Assembly (NCBI GenBank): GCA_023213395.1
Contig: CM041465.1
Coordinates: 228,725,741 to 228,789,740, forward strand
Source of the DNA: Cycas panzhihuaensis
Lineage: Eukaryota; Cycadophyta
Reading direction: 5' to 3'
Length of the DNA stretch: 64,000 nucleotides
Each line of letters opens with the position of its first letter. Positions within the stretch are counted from its first letter, which is position 1. The notes below the pieces were generated by a model. It made no database searches. It had not been told where the DNA came from and saw only the letters and a program-made list of their open reading frames with translations. The position numbers were made by a program, and so were the translations under genes. Positions 44,939 through 55,356 of the stretch are shown in pieces.

Positions 44939-47384
44939 GAGGAGTCTAGCTCCCTGCATTCGGTTCTGTTGCTCAAGGAGATTTGAAGAAAGCCTACAAA
45001 CCCTTGGTGACAACCTTCGCACTCCGAAGGCGATCCAAGGTTTGTTTGAATTTTTTTTTTTTGTAGGTTCAAGCTTTTGGAGCTATTTTTGAAGGTTGGA
45101 GTTGGGTTATTTTCAAATCTGAATTTTCTTTCTTACAAAGGACTTGTTGTGTGCAACACAAATTGATGTTCTCACTTAGATCTGTATTCAGAAATTAATT
45201 TAAGTTCAGAACTGTTGGTTCCTTAGCACTAAGAATTTATTTTCTGCTATTTTTTCTTAACTTGTACTTGACTGGTTAAATGGAAATCCATCCTCTGCAA
45301 GTGGGAAATTTAAGCTTTTCTGTACCTGCAGCTGTCATAGCTAAGATTCAGATATACTGAGCTAATCTCTGATGATACTGAGTGTTTCTCAAGCCTTTTA
45401 TAGTTTTTGCAGTTCCACAGACTTACTACAGGCCTGAATACATCACTAGGTGTCCTTCACAAACCCCAGAAAGTTCAAATCTTTTTTTCTGACTTGAAGT
45501 GCTGGTGTAGATCAAAAGAACTGGAGTACCCATCATTTTTTACACCATTTTGCAACCTTGCAGTGGGCCCCACGTCTCAGGAATCTCACAGCAGCTGTTT
45601 GATTACTCATCGGCCGTGCGCCCAGCCAAGAGCCTCGTACGGCTCGTTCTCACTGCACATGCTACTGCAGACACTCAAATTTGAGCCGCATCTCTGTCTG
45701 GCCAATACGCCCCTGCTCCAGAATTTTCGGCTCGATTCGCCGTCTCTACGCATAGATTCAAGCTCTTGCGTCTTCGAAAAATAGTTCGGCCCATGCTGCT
45801 GTTTTTTCGAACATTCCATTTTCTCAAAAATTCGATTTGAATTTACCTTTGTTTTAACCTTATGTTATGCATTAAGGAATATTCTTAAGTATATTCACTT
45901 TTTGATAAAGTTTAGTTATTCTAAAGTTTATATCAAATCTTCTGTGAAGTCATTTAATCATTAAAAAGTTACTTTTAACCCAAATTTAAAGGGGTACTTA
46001 GTGATTTTTTATTCTTTGACTTCATTTCAGACTAAATCAAGTCTTCTCAAGTATTTTTCTACATTAAAAGTGATTTTCTTCTCTTTATTAAGTCAATTTT
46101 ATAAATCAAGGCACTTTGCATAGTGACCTTAGTCTAAATTTATTAAGAGGAAAATCATCTTTTTTTGTATCTTTGAAGCTAAAAATCTTCTAAGTATTGA
46201 GTGATTTCATTAAATCACCAATACTAACTCGAACTCACTTATTTGAAGACTCAAAAATACTTTTGCGTAAGTATTTTAAAAGGCTCCCTGCGTGGTGTCC
46301 TTAGTGTTCAAGTTGCAAAAAAATTCAAATTTCAGCCGAGGTTTTTGGCTCTTAAAGTTTTTCTAACACTTAATTAATGCTGCATAAGTGTTAATTGACT
46401 TTAAGTGAAGTGATTTTAAGTGTTTTCATATTGTAAAAGTGATATTTATCACTATTTTTTAAACACTTTTCAGACGCCTTGCATGGTGACCTAATGCCCT
46501 TAGTCACAAAAGGGCTCAAAAAACATTTTGTACTTAATAAAAATCACTTATCTTTTGATCGTTGGGACTATTTTAAAGTCCCAACACTTGGTGCTTGGTG
46601 TCCATTTCATGCAAGTGGCTCTCTTACCTTCAATTTTTCAGCATTAAAAGGAACCCACTTGTATCTTCATCACAAGTTTTGCCTTACTTCATTCAGTACT
46701 TAAGCTTTTTTTCAAAAAGTACTTCTTTGCAAAACTTATTGTAATCAAGCATCTGGTTTCTTATTTGGATCAACACAAGCACTACACTTCATTAAAGTGC
46801 TCATTGTAAAAACACTTCTAGTGTTCATATTGGTGTGCTTACATTGCTTCCTCTTGAAGCCACTTTTATTGTAAAGATTAATCAAAGCATTCTCATAAGT
46901 ACATCTTCCAAGTAAAAGAAATCTAAGTTCACTTTAAAAACTGCATAAAAGTGACTTAAAATCTTGTTGGAGAGGCTCGAAAAAGGTTCAAACCTTGCCT
47001 CTGAAATAACCTGAAGCTTGGTGCATTCCCTAGGGGAGCAACCGACCGTACGGTCAGTGCACGACAATTAAGGTTGCTTGAGGGAAAGGAGGTTTGAAAA
47101 GGGTGTTATTGGGGTTGTGAATCCCAGGGAAAGCATGGTACATCCATGCAGATCAACCCCACCTGCCTTGTCTTAGATTTCACTTGGCCAGCTGTTGGAT
47201 CTCCTCTATAAGATCAGAGTTGGACCAACTCCATAGCCTAGTCCTCCACCCCTCATCATTCCATTCAGTTGTTGGATCTTCTAGTAAGATCAGGATTGTT
47301 GGTTTCGTTAGAAGGTGGAACTTAAACGACGAAAGCTTTGAGTTTCCAGGTTATCTGCTAGCTTGAAGCTTTTATAACTGAAAC
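44939..47384 (+). other. Element H 5' leader
   Basis: A 2.4-kb leader. Hairpin CCTTCG-CACTC-CGAAGG at 45014-45030. Three spaced copies of a motif like GGCTCCCTGCGTGGTGTCCTTAGT (46108-46131, 46281-46305, 46475-46493). A conserved block GGTGCATTCCC...GACCGTACGGTC...GTGCACGAC at 47020-47065. AAGTGA/TCACTT words are dense at 45890-46930. Short open frames (45407-45784, 46479-46703) look incidental. Confidence 0.7.
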
Positions 47385-48240
47385 ATGGCTGCTATCAACA
47401 TGCTAAATGCATGCACCATTCGATTAATAGGACAAGATAATTATCAAAAATGGAAGAGACTCACTCAGAATTCGCTGATCACGAACGAATTTTGGAGTTA
47501 TATTTCTGGGAGATTACCTCAACCTGCACCTGTTATCAATGGCAATGTTCTTTATTCAACCCGATGATGCTTTAGTTCTTTGCTTGGGAAGCCAAAGATG
47601 AAATCGCTTTGGCATTCCTTCACATGATTGTTGATGTGCATGTAGATCAAAATATTGCTTGTGCTAAAACTTCTAAGGAAGCTTGGGACATTTTGTCCTC
47701 ATTGTATGAAAGGCGAGATGAAGCTCGCATTTTAATGGTTAAGGCAAAATTGTATTCTGTTAAATTTGTCAAGCCTATGTCGGCTTTTCTTTCCTCCATC
47801 AAGGAGGTACGTAATGAACTGAATACACTAGGTAGTCCAACTACAAGAGATGAACTGATCACATCCATCACCAAAGCTTTGCCCAAGGACTAGAATGGCT
47901 TCATATCATCTACTACAAGAGATGGTTCTCTCAAAACAATGACATTCAATGAATTTGAAAGTCTGCTACTTTAAGAAGAACAAATCTACACTAAAGATAA
48001 TGAGGAGGAACCATCTACATTAGGTGCATTCATGGCCAACTCAAAGGCCAAACAACACCCCAAACCTACACTTTCAAAGCAGTTTGGGAACATGAACATT
48101 GGGTCTTCAAGGACCAATGTTGTATGTCATTATTGTGGCAAACCTGGCCACATAGCACCTGATTGTCAAAAGAAGCAAGTAGATCTACATCAGCAGCAGC
48201 AGCAGCAGCCACGTCATCCAAATCAGCGATAGCAGCAGCC
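47385..48240 (+). pseudogene. Element H gag
   Basis: ATG at 47385 (MAAINMLNACTIRLIGQDNYQKWKR), the plant Copia gag N-terminus. A frameshift near 47570 moves to the frame of 47609-47893 (FLHMIVDVHVDQNIACAKTSKEAW, FLSSIKEVRNELNTL); stops follow at 47894 and near 47972. The nucleocapsid has a complete knuckle CHYCGKPGHIAPDC (48124-48165), then a Gln-rich tail encoded by CAG repeats. Capsid and knuckle agree with G, E and C. Confidence 0.9.
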
Positions 48241-48337
48241 ACGTCAGTAGTACCAACAAAGGTTCTAGCAACAACAACAGCAGCAACAGCTATCCCTTCG
48301 ACCAAATCGAGGTGCCTATCGAGGAGGTTAAAGAGGA

Positions 48338-48685
48338 ATGGGGGGTTTCAGAGGTGGCAATCAACGCCACTTTAATCAGTTTGCAGATGAAGACAAACTG
48401 TTTTGTGTATATCAGACATCCAAGGTTGATGAAACTTGGATTATTGATTCTGGAGCTTCACAACACATGACTAGAAGTGAAGAGCTCCTCACCGATATTA
48501 AGGAAGGCAAAGGTCAATCAGTGACCTTTGGGAACAATCAATCTGTTAAAATTTCTACAGTAGGCACAATCACTCCATTTCTTTCTTCATCAAATCCTTT
48601 CTCCTCATTTCTCGATGGCAATGTCTATTTCATACCTTCAATGGACAAAAACTTACTATCTGTTAGCAAGTTGGACAAGCAATAG
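48338..48685 (+). pseudogene. Element H protease
   Basis: Begins in the Gly-rich gag/protease junction (GGFRGGNQRHFNQFADEDKLF) and carries an intact active site WIIDSGASQHMT (Asp at 48446-48448), followed by VTFGNNQSVKIS and MDKNLLSVSKLDKQ. Only a TAG at 48683-48685 separates it from the integrase frame, which continues in phase. Confidence 0.9.
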
Positions 48686-49480
48686 ATGAGTGTAGTGTTC
48701 AGAAACGGGAAATGTATAATCAGTGACAAAGAAGACCAAGTAGTAGCTGTTGGCTATGAGGATCAAGGCCTCTACAAATTGGATGCAAATAATATAACAC
48801 TTGATTCTGCTTACTCTGGTTCCATTGTCCCTCCATACTTGTCCAAGATGCAACTTTGGCATCAACGTCTAGGCCATTTGAGCTTAGACAATTTGAGGCA
48901 GATGATCAACAAGAACATGGTACATGGGCTTCCAAAGATCTATGGAACAAAATGTCTTTGTGAAACGTGCATTATGGGAACTCAGCATCGCTTGCCTTTC
49001 CCTAAAGGCAAAGCGTGGCATGCATCACATCCTCTGCAGTTGGTACATTCGGATTTGTGTGGACCTATGTCCACATCATCTTTTGGAGGAGCTTTCTATT
49101 ACATCTCCTTCATTAATGACTTTTCTCACAAAGTCTGGGTCTACTTCATAAAACACAAATCTGAAGCATTTTCCAAGCTCAAAGAATTCAAGCTTGAAGT
49201 GGAAAATGAGTTTGGCCACTCGATCAAAACCTTAAGGATAGAGAATGGAGGTGAATTTACATCCGATGAATTCACCCAATACTGCAAGGATAACGGCATT
49301 CAGAGGCAACTGACTATACCTCACACTCCTCAACAAAATGGAGTCTCCGAACGAATGAACAGAACTTTGGCCAATAAAGCCAAAGCAATGATGCATGCAC
49401 AAGGACTCACTCGAGCCATCAAGCGTAAGCATTTCACACAACTGCCTATGTGGCCAATCGCAGTCCTACTATAGCAGTCA
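48686..49480 (+). pseudogene. Element H integrase
   Basis: A 262-codon open stretch. Zinc-binding site: LWHQRLGHLSLDNL and CLCETC (HHCC complete). Catalytic core: Asp in HSDLCGPM, then RIENGGEF where the second catalytic Asp reads Glu, and Glu in GVSERMNRT. The ending is frameshifted near 49430; the C-terminal domain continues at 49450 in another frame. Confidence 0.9.
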
Positions 49481-50772
49481 CCAACATGACACCCGAGGAG
49501 GCATCGTCTGGCAAAAAGCCTACTGTTAGCCATTTGAGGACTTTTGGGTGCACTACTTATATGCATATTCCCGATCAGCGAAGGAAGAAATTAGACAAGC
49601 ATAGTCTAAAATGCATCTTTGTAGGATATGCCATTCACAACAAAGCCTACAATTTGTATGATCCCATAGGGAAGAAAATGCATCTCTCAAGAGATGTCAT
49701 CTTTGCTGAAGAAGATCACAAGGAGTTGCAAACAACATCCATGCAACCTCCCATTGACAAAGGCAAGAAGATTGTTGAGGCCTTCCTTCCCTCTCAATCT
49801 TCTACACCATGTACATCATCTGCACCTGCTGGACCTTCTACTTCAACTGAATTTGCTCCACTTGATCCAAGCACATCTTCTGTTGACCAACCACTTACAC
49901 CAGAAGATGTTGAGGTTCAAGTAACTTCAATTCAAAAGTTACCAAAATGGTACACTAAGACAATTCAGGACGACCATATCATTGAAGGAAAACGTCTATC
50001 AAAATATCGACAGCAGACCAATTATGCACTTATGGCTGAAGTGCTTTATGTTGATGAGCCTTCCACTTTTGAGGAGGCTTCCAAAAATGAAAATTGGAAG
50101 GTTGCCATGGATGAAGAAATCCATTCTATTGAAAAGAATGGCACTTGGAATTTGGTTGAATTGCCTAAACACAAACAGGCAATCAGTTGCAAATGGGTCT
50201 ACAAGACCAAATTCCATTCTGATGGTTCACTTAAACGGCAGAAGGCCCGCCTTGTGGCCAAAGGATTCAAACAAAAAAAAGGCATAAACTATGAGGAAAC
50301 TTTTGCACCAGTGGCGAATATGAACACCATCAGACTCATTTTGGCCTTAGCTGCTCAATGCAAATGGCCAGTTTATCAAATGGACGTGAAGAGCGCCTTT
50401 CTTAATGGCGATCTTCAGGAGGAGGTGTACTTGGAGCAACCTCCCAGATACAAAGTACAAGGCAAGGAGCATCTTGTATATCGCCTAAAAAAGGCATTAT
50501 ATGGCTTGAAACAAGCTCCAAGGGCATGGTACTCAAAGATCGATGATTACTTCTTGAGACATGGGTTTCATCGATCTACTTCAGATCCTAATCTGTATAT
50601 AAAACATGAAAAGAACCATGTCATTTTTGTTGCCTTGTATGTAGATGACTTTGTGATCACTGGTAGTGACACTAAGATGATTCACATTCTCCAAGATGAC
50701 TTAAAGAGAAGCTTCGAGATGACAGATTTTGGACTTCTCCATTACTTTTTAGGCTTTGAGATATGGCAATGA
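49450..50772 (+). pseudogene. Element H integrase C-terminus, linker and reverse transcriptase
   Basis: A 440-codon open frame, the longest in the window. Integrase tail (LRTFGCTTYMHIP, KCIFVGYAIHNKAYNLYD), a Ser/Thr/Pro linker (residues about 100-150), then RT from WNLVELPKHKQAISCKWVYK through ARLVAKGFKQKKGINYEETF, QMDVKSAFLNGDLQEEVYLEQPP, KKALYGLKQAPRAWYSK to catalytic LYVDDFVITGSD (YVDD at 50638-50649) and LLHYFLGFEIWQ. A one-base change near 50770 throws the frame and gives a TGA. Confidence 0.93.
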
Positions 50773-51590
50773 CCAAAGCTATATCTTCATCTCCCAAGCG
50801 AAATATTCTTGGGACATTTTGCAGCGATTCAGGATGCACGACTGCAAAACAATGCCTACACCAATGGAGAATGGATCTAAGCTTACTCTCAATGAGGAAG
50901 CTGCACCTGCAGATCCCACACTTTACCGGCAGTTGATTGGGAGCCTTATTTATCTCACCAACACTCGATCGAACATTTCATTTGCAGTTTGGATTTGCTC
51001 ACGATACATGTCTCAACCCAATCAGATACATTGGAATGTAGCCAAACGTATACTTAAGTACATCAAAGGCACATTGCAGCATGGCCTTGAGTATGCACAT
51101 AATGAGAACTTCGCTCTGGAAGGGTTCTCAGATTCTGATTGGGCAGGTTGCCAAGATAGCAGGAGATCAACCTCGGGATACTATTTTTCCCTTGGTTTAG
51201 CAGTTGTTTCGTGGAGTTGCAAGAAGCAACCCAATGTTCCCTTGTCCTCCATCGAAGCAGAGTACAAAGCTGCAGTCAGCGCAGCTTGTGAGGCTATCTA
51301 GCTACGACGGATTCTTGGGGAACTTGGACTTGAGCAGGGTCACCCCACTAGGATACATTGCGACAATCAAAGTGTACTCAAGTTAGCCAAGAATACAGTT
51401 TTTCATGCGCGGACAAAACACATCGAGGTTCACCATCACTTCATCAGAGAGCATGTGCAGAATGGTGAGATCCACCTCCAGTACAGACTTACAGAGGAGC
51501 AGACAACAGATATCTTTACCAAGCCTCTTGGTAGAGAAAAGTTTGTAAAATTCAGAGATGGTCATGGTGGCCGACTTAACATTGTAAACA
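50756..51590 (+). pseudogene. Element H RT tether and RNase H
   Basis: Open from 50756 to 51301, then a TAG (in a TGG position by comparison with E and C) before the last quarter. It carries YRQLIGSLIYLTNTRSNI, then RNase H with Asp in FSDSDWAGCQDSRRS, Glu in SIEAEYKAAVSAACEA, Asp in HCDNQSVLKLAKN, and the closing HIEVHHHFIREHV...TDIFTKPLG. All the visible catalytic acids are kept. Confidence 0.92.
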
Positions 51591-51601
51591 GTAAGGGGGG
51601 G
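51587..51601 (+). promoter_or_regulatory. Element H polypurine tract
   Basis: AACAGTAAGGGGGGG immediately before the 3' LTR; primes plus-strand DNA synthesis. The same tract is seen inverted at the other group members. Confidence 0.92.
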
Positions 51602-52152
51602 TGTTAAACCTTATGTTTACATGTTAAGGTTATGTACTTTAATTTTTATGTAATATGTGTACTTTTGTACTTTAGGGGTGACTTATCACTTAAGTGATAA
51701 AGCGCACCCCCACATTCTTTCTAGTGACACAATGTTGTCACTAAAGGGACAAATGGATCCTCATGCATTTTTGTTCACATGAGAACCCAAAAGGACACGT
51801 CCTACATGCAAGGCATGTATCTTGGATGTTTGACACTTGTCAAACATCCAAGGCCTTAGGTCTCTCATTTCATTCTATATAATGAGACCTCTTCTCATTG
51901 TCTCATAAGAGAGTTGGAGCTCTATTGTTATGCTGTCAGTTTGCTAATCAAACTGTTTATTCTTTGGAGGTTGGACCGATTCCAACTCCATAGATTGGGT
52001 ATCATTTTCTCTTGCTCCTTGATTTATGCTTTGTCTCTTATGCTTTCTTTTTACCTTGAGAATATTATACTTGTTAGTATTTGTGCTTCTAGAACTAGAG
52101 TGATCCTAGTTTCTAGATCTTGGGACTGTGAGGCCATTTAGCTTCTTTTCAC
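51602..52152 (+). repeat. Element H 3' LTR
   Basis: TGTTAAACCTTATG to CTTTTCAC; same length as the 5' LTR. The palindrome is conserved at 51821-51852. The last base of the CACA end is altered or lost at the junction with the duplicated flank. Confidence 0.93.
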
Positions 52153-52209
52153 CTTAGTGTCATTTCCTGTGATCACTAAGTCATCAACATACGAGATAGT
52201 GAAAATAGC
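52153..52209. repeat. 57-bp direct duplication flanking H, right copy
   Basis: Same segment as 44316-44372. On the minus strand this copy keeps the RT motif SYVDDLVITGNDTK, so the RT catalytic block of G is present on both sides of H. Confidence 0.93.
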
Positions 52210-52930
52210 ATGGTCCTTCTCAACTTTAATGTATAAGTTTAGATCTGATATGGATTGATGATATCCATGTCTCAAGTAATAATCATCCAGTTTTGAGTAC
52301 CATGCTCTAGGGACTTATTTCAAGTCATACAATGCCTTTTTGAGGTGACAACCTAGATGTTCTTTGCCTTGTACATTGTAGACAAGAGGTTGCTCCAAAT
52401 ATACCTCCTCTTGAAGATCGCCGTTGAGGAAGGCGCTATTCATGTCCGTCTGATAAATCGGCTATTTGCATTGAGCAACCAAGACCAAGATGAGTTTGAT
52501 GGTGTTCATTTGGCAACTGGTGCAAAGGTCTCCTCATAGTCAATGCCTTCCTTTTGTTTGAATCCCTTTGCAACAAGTCATGCCTTTTGGCACTTAAGTG
52601 CACCATCAGAGTGGAATTTGATTTTGTAAACCCATTTGCGACTAATTGCCTGCTTGTGTTTAGGCAATTCTACTAAATCCCATGTTCCATTCTTCTCGAT
52701 AGAATTGATTTCTTCATCCATGGCAACCTTCCAATTTTCATTTTTATAAGCCTCCTCAAAAGTGGAAGGCTCATCAACACATAGCACTTAGCCATAAGTG
52801 CATAATTGGTTTGCTGCCAATACTTTGATGGACATTTTCTTTCAATGATCTGGCCGTTCTGATCGAAGTGGTTGATTAACAGAAGATGTGCTGGGACCAA
52901 GTGGAGCGGATTTTGATGATGAAGACACAA
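52210..52930 (-). pseudogene. Element G reverse transcriptase N-terminal part
   Basis: The minus strand shows STFEEAYKNENWKVAMDEEINSIEKN, WDLVELPKHKQAISRKWVYK (52578-52787), then through stops the MDMNSAFLNGDLQEEVYLEQP region near 52390-52460 and the SRAWYSKLDDYYLRHGYH segment near 52260-52320. It adjoins the duplicated YVDD block. Confidence 0.86.
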
Positions 52931-53900
52931 CTAGTGCAGATGATATACATGGTGTTGAAGATTGAGAGGGAAGGAAGTCCTCAACAATCTTTCTGCCCTT
53001 GTTAATAGGAGGCTGGATGGATGCTGGTTCCAACCCCTTATGATCTTCTTCAACAAAGATAACATATCTTGAGAGACGCATTTTCTTAGCAATGGGATCA
53101 TACAATTTGTATGCCTGCTGTGAATGGCATAGCATACAAAAATACATTTGAGACCATTTTTATCTAACTTTGATCTTTGTTGATTAGGGATATGCATGTA
53201 TGCAGTGGACCCAAAGGTCTTCAAATGGCAAACAATTTGCTTTTTGCCAGACCCAGCCTCCTCTGGTGTGATGTCAGTGATTGCAGATGTAAAACTCTGA
53301 TTCGCCACATAGGCAGTTATGTGGAATGCTTCTGCCTAATATGTTGGAGGCAGTCCTTTAGCCTGCATCATGGCTTTAGCTTTATTTGCCAAAGTCTTGT
53401 TCATTCGCTCTGAAACTCCATTTGCTGAGGAGTATATGGAGTAGTGGGCTATCTTCAAATCCCATTGTCCTTGCAAAATCGGATGAATTCCTTTGAGGTG
53501 AATTCACCTCCATTATTTGATCTCAAAATCTCGATTGAATAACCATATTCATTTTCCACTTCTAGCTTGAATTCTTTGAATTTTTGAAATGCATAGATTT
53601 CTGCCTGATAAAATAGACTTAAACTTTATGAGAAAAGTCATCTATGAAGGAAATGTAATACAATGCTCCTCCAAAAGATGTCATGGATGTGGGTCCACTT
53701 AAATCTGAGTGGATCGACTGCAAGGGTTGAGATGCATGCCAGGCATTGCCTTTAGGAAAAGGCTGTTGATGTTGAGTCCCCATAATACAAGCTTCACAAA
53801 GACACTTTGAACCATATAATCTTGGAAGCCCATGCACCATGTTTTTGCTAACCTTCATCTTTATATTATCTAAGCTCAAGTGGCCTAGACATTGATGTCA
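52931..53900 (-). pseudogene. Element G integrase
   Basis: C-terminus at 52931-53308 (MANQSFTSAITDITPEEAGSGKK, KLDKNGLKCIFV). Core at 53300-53720, broken; HSDLSGP with the first Asp near 53690-53715. Zinc-binding part CLCEACIMGTQHQ with NMVHGLPRLYG (53760-53879). Frameshifts near 53310-53600. Confidence 0.85.
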
Positions 53901-54546
53901 AAGTTGAATCCTTGACATGGTTTGTGTGACAGAGTATGGGATACCAAGTGTAATACTAGTTGCATTTATTTTATAATATCCATGGTCTTCATGACCAATG
54001 GCTACCACCTGATCATACTTGTTACTAATAATGCACTTCCCACTTTTAAACAAAATGCTCATTTGTTGTTTGTCTAGATGACTAACAGATAACTCTTCTC
54101 CATTGAAGGAATAAGGTAGGCATCTCGAGTGGGAAATTTGGAAACAGGATTGGCTGGTGAGTGTAAAGAGGCAATTTTGCCTATACCTGAAATCTTGATA
54201 GATTCGTTGTTTCCAAATGTAACTGACTGATCGCTTCCTTCTTTGATGTCATATAGTAGTTCTTCACTACTTGTCATATGACGAGATGCCCTTAAATCTA
54301 CGATCCATGTGTGATCAACTTTGAATTATGATAAACACAAAATAGTTTATGTTCATCTACAAACTGGTTCGAGTGGCGTTGATTGCCACTTCTGAAATCC
54401 CCTCTTTATCTTTGACCTCCTCAATAAGCACCTCGATTTGGTCGAGGGGGTTGCTACTACTGTTGGAAGTGTTGCTGCCGCTGGAATTGTTGACAAGGTT
54501 GTTGCTTCTATTGTTGTTGCTAATGTGTTTGCCGTTGGCGAGACTA
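53901..54546 (-). pseudogene. Element G protease and gag-protease junction
   Basis: The active site reads TWIVDLRASRHMT (DSGA changed to DLRA), then MTSSEELLYDIKEG and VTFGNNESIKISGIGK (54074-54277). Upstream is the Gly/Gln-rich junction with low-complexity repeats (54420-54545). Inactive by sequence. Confidence 0.85.
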
Positions 54547-55356
54547 CTATAGATCGGCTTGCTTCTTTCGACATTTAGGAGCAATGTGGCTTACTTTGCC
54601 ACAATAATGACAAATCACATTGGTCTTTGATGGGCCAATGTTCATGTTCTCAAATTGTTTATGTAGTGCTGGTTTGGGACCCTGTTTAGCGTTTAGTTTG
54701 GCCATAAATGCTCCTGATGTAGATGGCTCTTCATCCTTCGTCATGTAAATTTGTTCCTCTTGAAGGAGTAAACTTTCAAGTTGATTGAAAGTTACTGAAG
54801 CAACTGATCCATCTTGTGTAATGGATGAAATGAATTCGTTATAATCTTTGAGCAACACATGCAAAGTTGCCATTACAAGCTCATCCCTTGAAGTAGGTTT
54901 GCCTAGAGCATTTAACTTGTTACATATCTTTTTGATTGAGAAAAAGAATGTTGACATTGGATTTATAAATTTCAAAGAGTACAATTTGGCCTTAATTATC
55001 ATTATGTGAGCTTCATTTCGCCTTTCATATAAAGAGGACAAAGTGTTCCATGCTTCCTTAGATGTTTTAGCGCAAGCAATATTCTGATCTACATTGATAT
55101 CAATAAGCATATGCAAAAAGGCTAAGACTATTTCATCCTTAGCTTCGCAAGCAACAACAATAACTGGATCAGGATGGATAACAACGTTTTCGTCATCTTC
55201 ATTTTGCACAGGTACAGGTTTGGGGATCCTTCTAGGAACATACCTCCAACATTCGTTCATAATCAAGAGATTCTGAGTTTGACACTTCCATTCCTCATAA
55301 TTATCTTGTCCAGTTAATTTTATAGTATATGCATTAAGCAGGTTGATAGCAACCAT
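54547..55356 (-). CDS. Element G gag, intact open frame
   Basis: An uninterrupted 269-codon frame. It starts MVAINLLNAYTIKLTGQDNYEEWKC at 55356. Capsid region residues 60-190 (EAKDEIVLAFLHMLIDINVDQN, SKEAWNTLSSLYERRNEA, KDYNEFISSITQDG), a linker with EEPSTSGAFMAKLNAKQ, and a complete zinc knuckle CHYCGKVSHIAPKC near residue 250. The stop falls just after QADL, before a Gln-rich tail that other members read through. It forms the virus-like particle shell in this family. It is the only full-length gag in the window, though its element is disrupted. Confidence 0.88.
   Translation of the reverse strand: MVAINLLNAYTIKLTGQDNYEEWKCQTQNLLIMNECWRYVPRRIPKPVPVQNEDDENVVIHPDPVIVVACEAKDEIVLAFLHMLIDINVDQNIACAKTSKEAWNTLSSLYERRNEAHIMIIKAKLYSLKFINPMSTFFFSIKKICNKLNALGKPTSRDELVMATLHVLLKDYNEFISSITQDGSVASVTFNQLESLLLQEEQIYMTKDEEPSTSGAFMAKLNAKQGPKPALHKQFENMNIGPSKTNVICHYCGKVSHIAPKCRKKQADL

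Larger units (their letters stand above)
44373..52152 (+). mobile_element. Copia element H, best preserved, plus strand
   Basis: A 7.8-kb element with 551-bp LTRs at both ends, PBS, 2.4-kb leader, gag, protease, integrase, RT, RNase H and a G-run PPT, inserted head-to-head in element G. Its damage is limited: a few frameshifts and stops, several of them TAG. It belongs to the same LTR group as E, F and G. The flanks are a 57-bp duplication instead of 5 bp. Confidence 0.95.
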
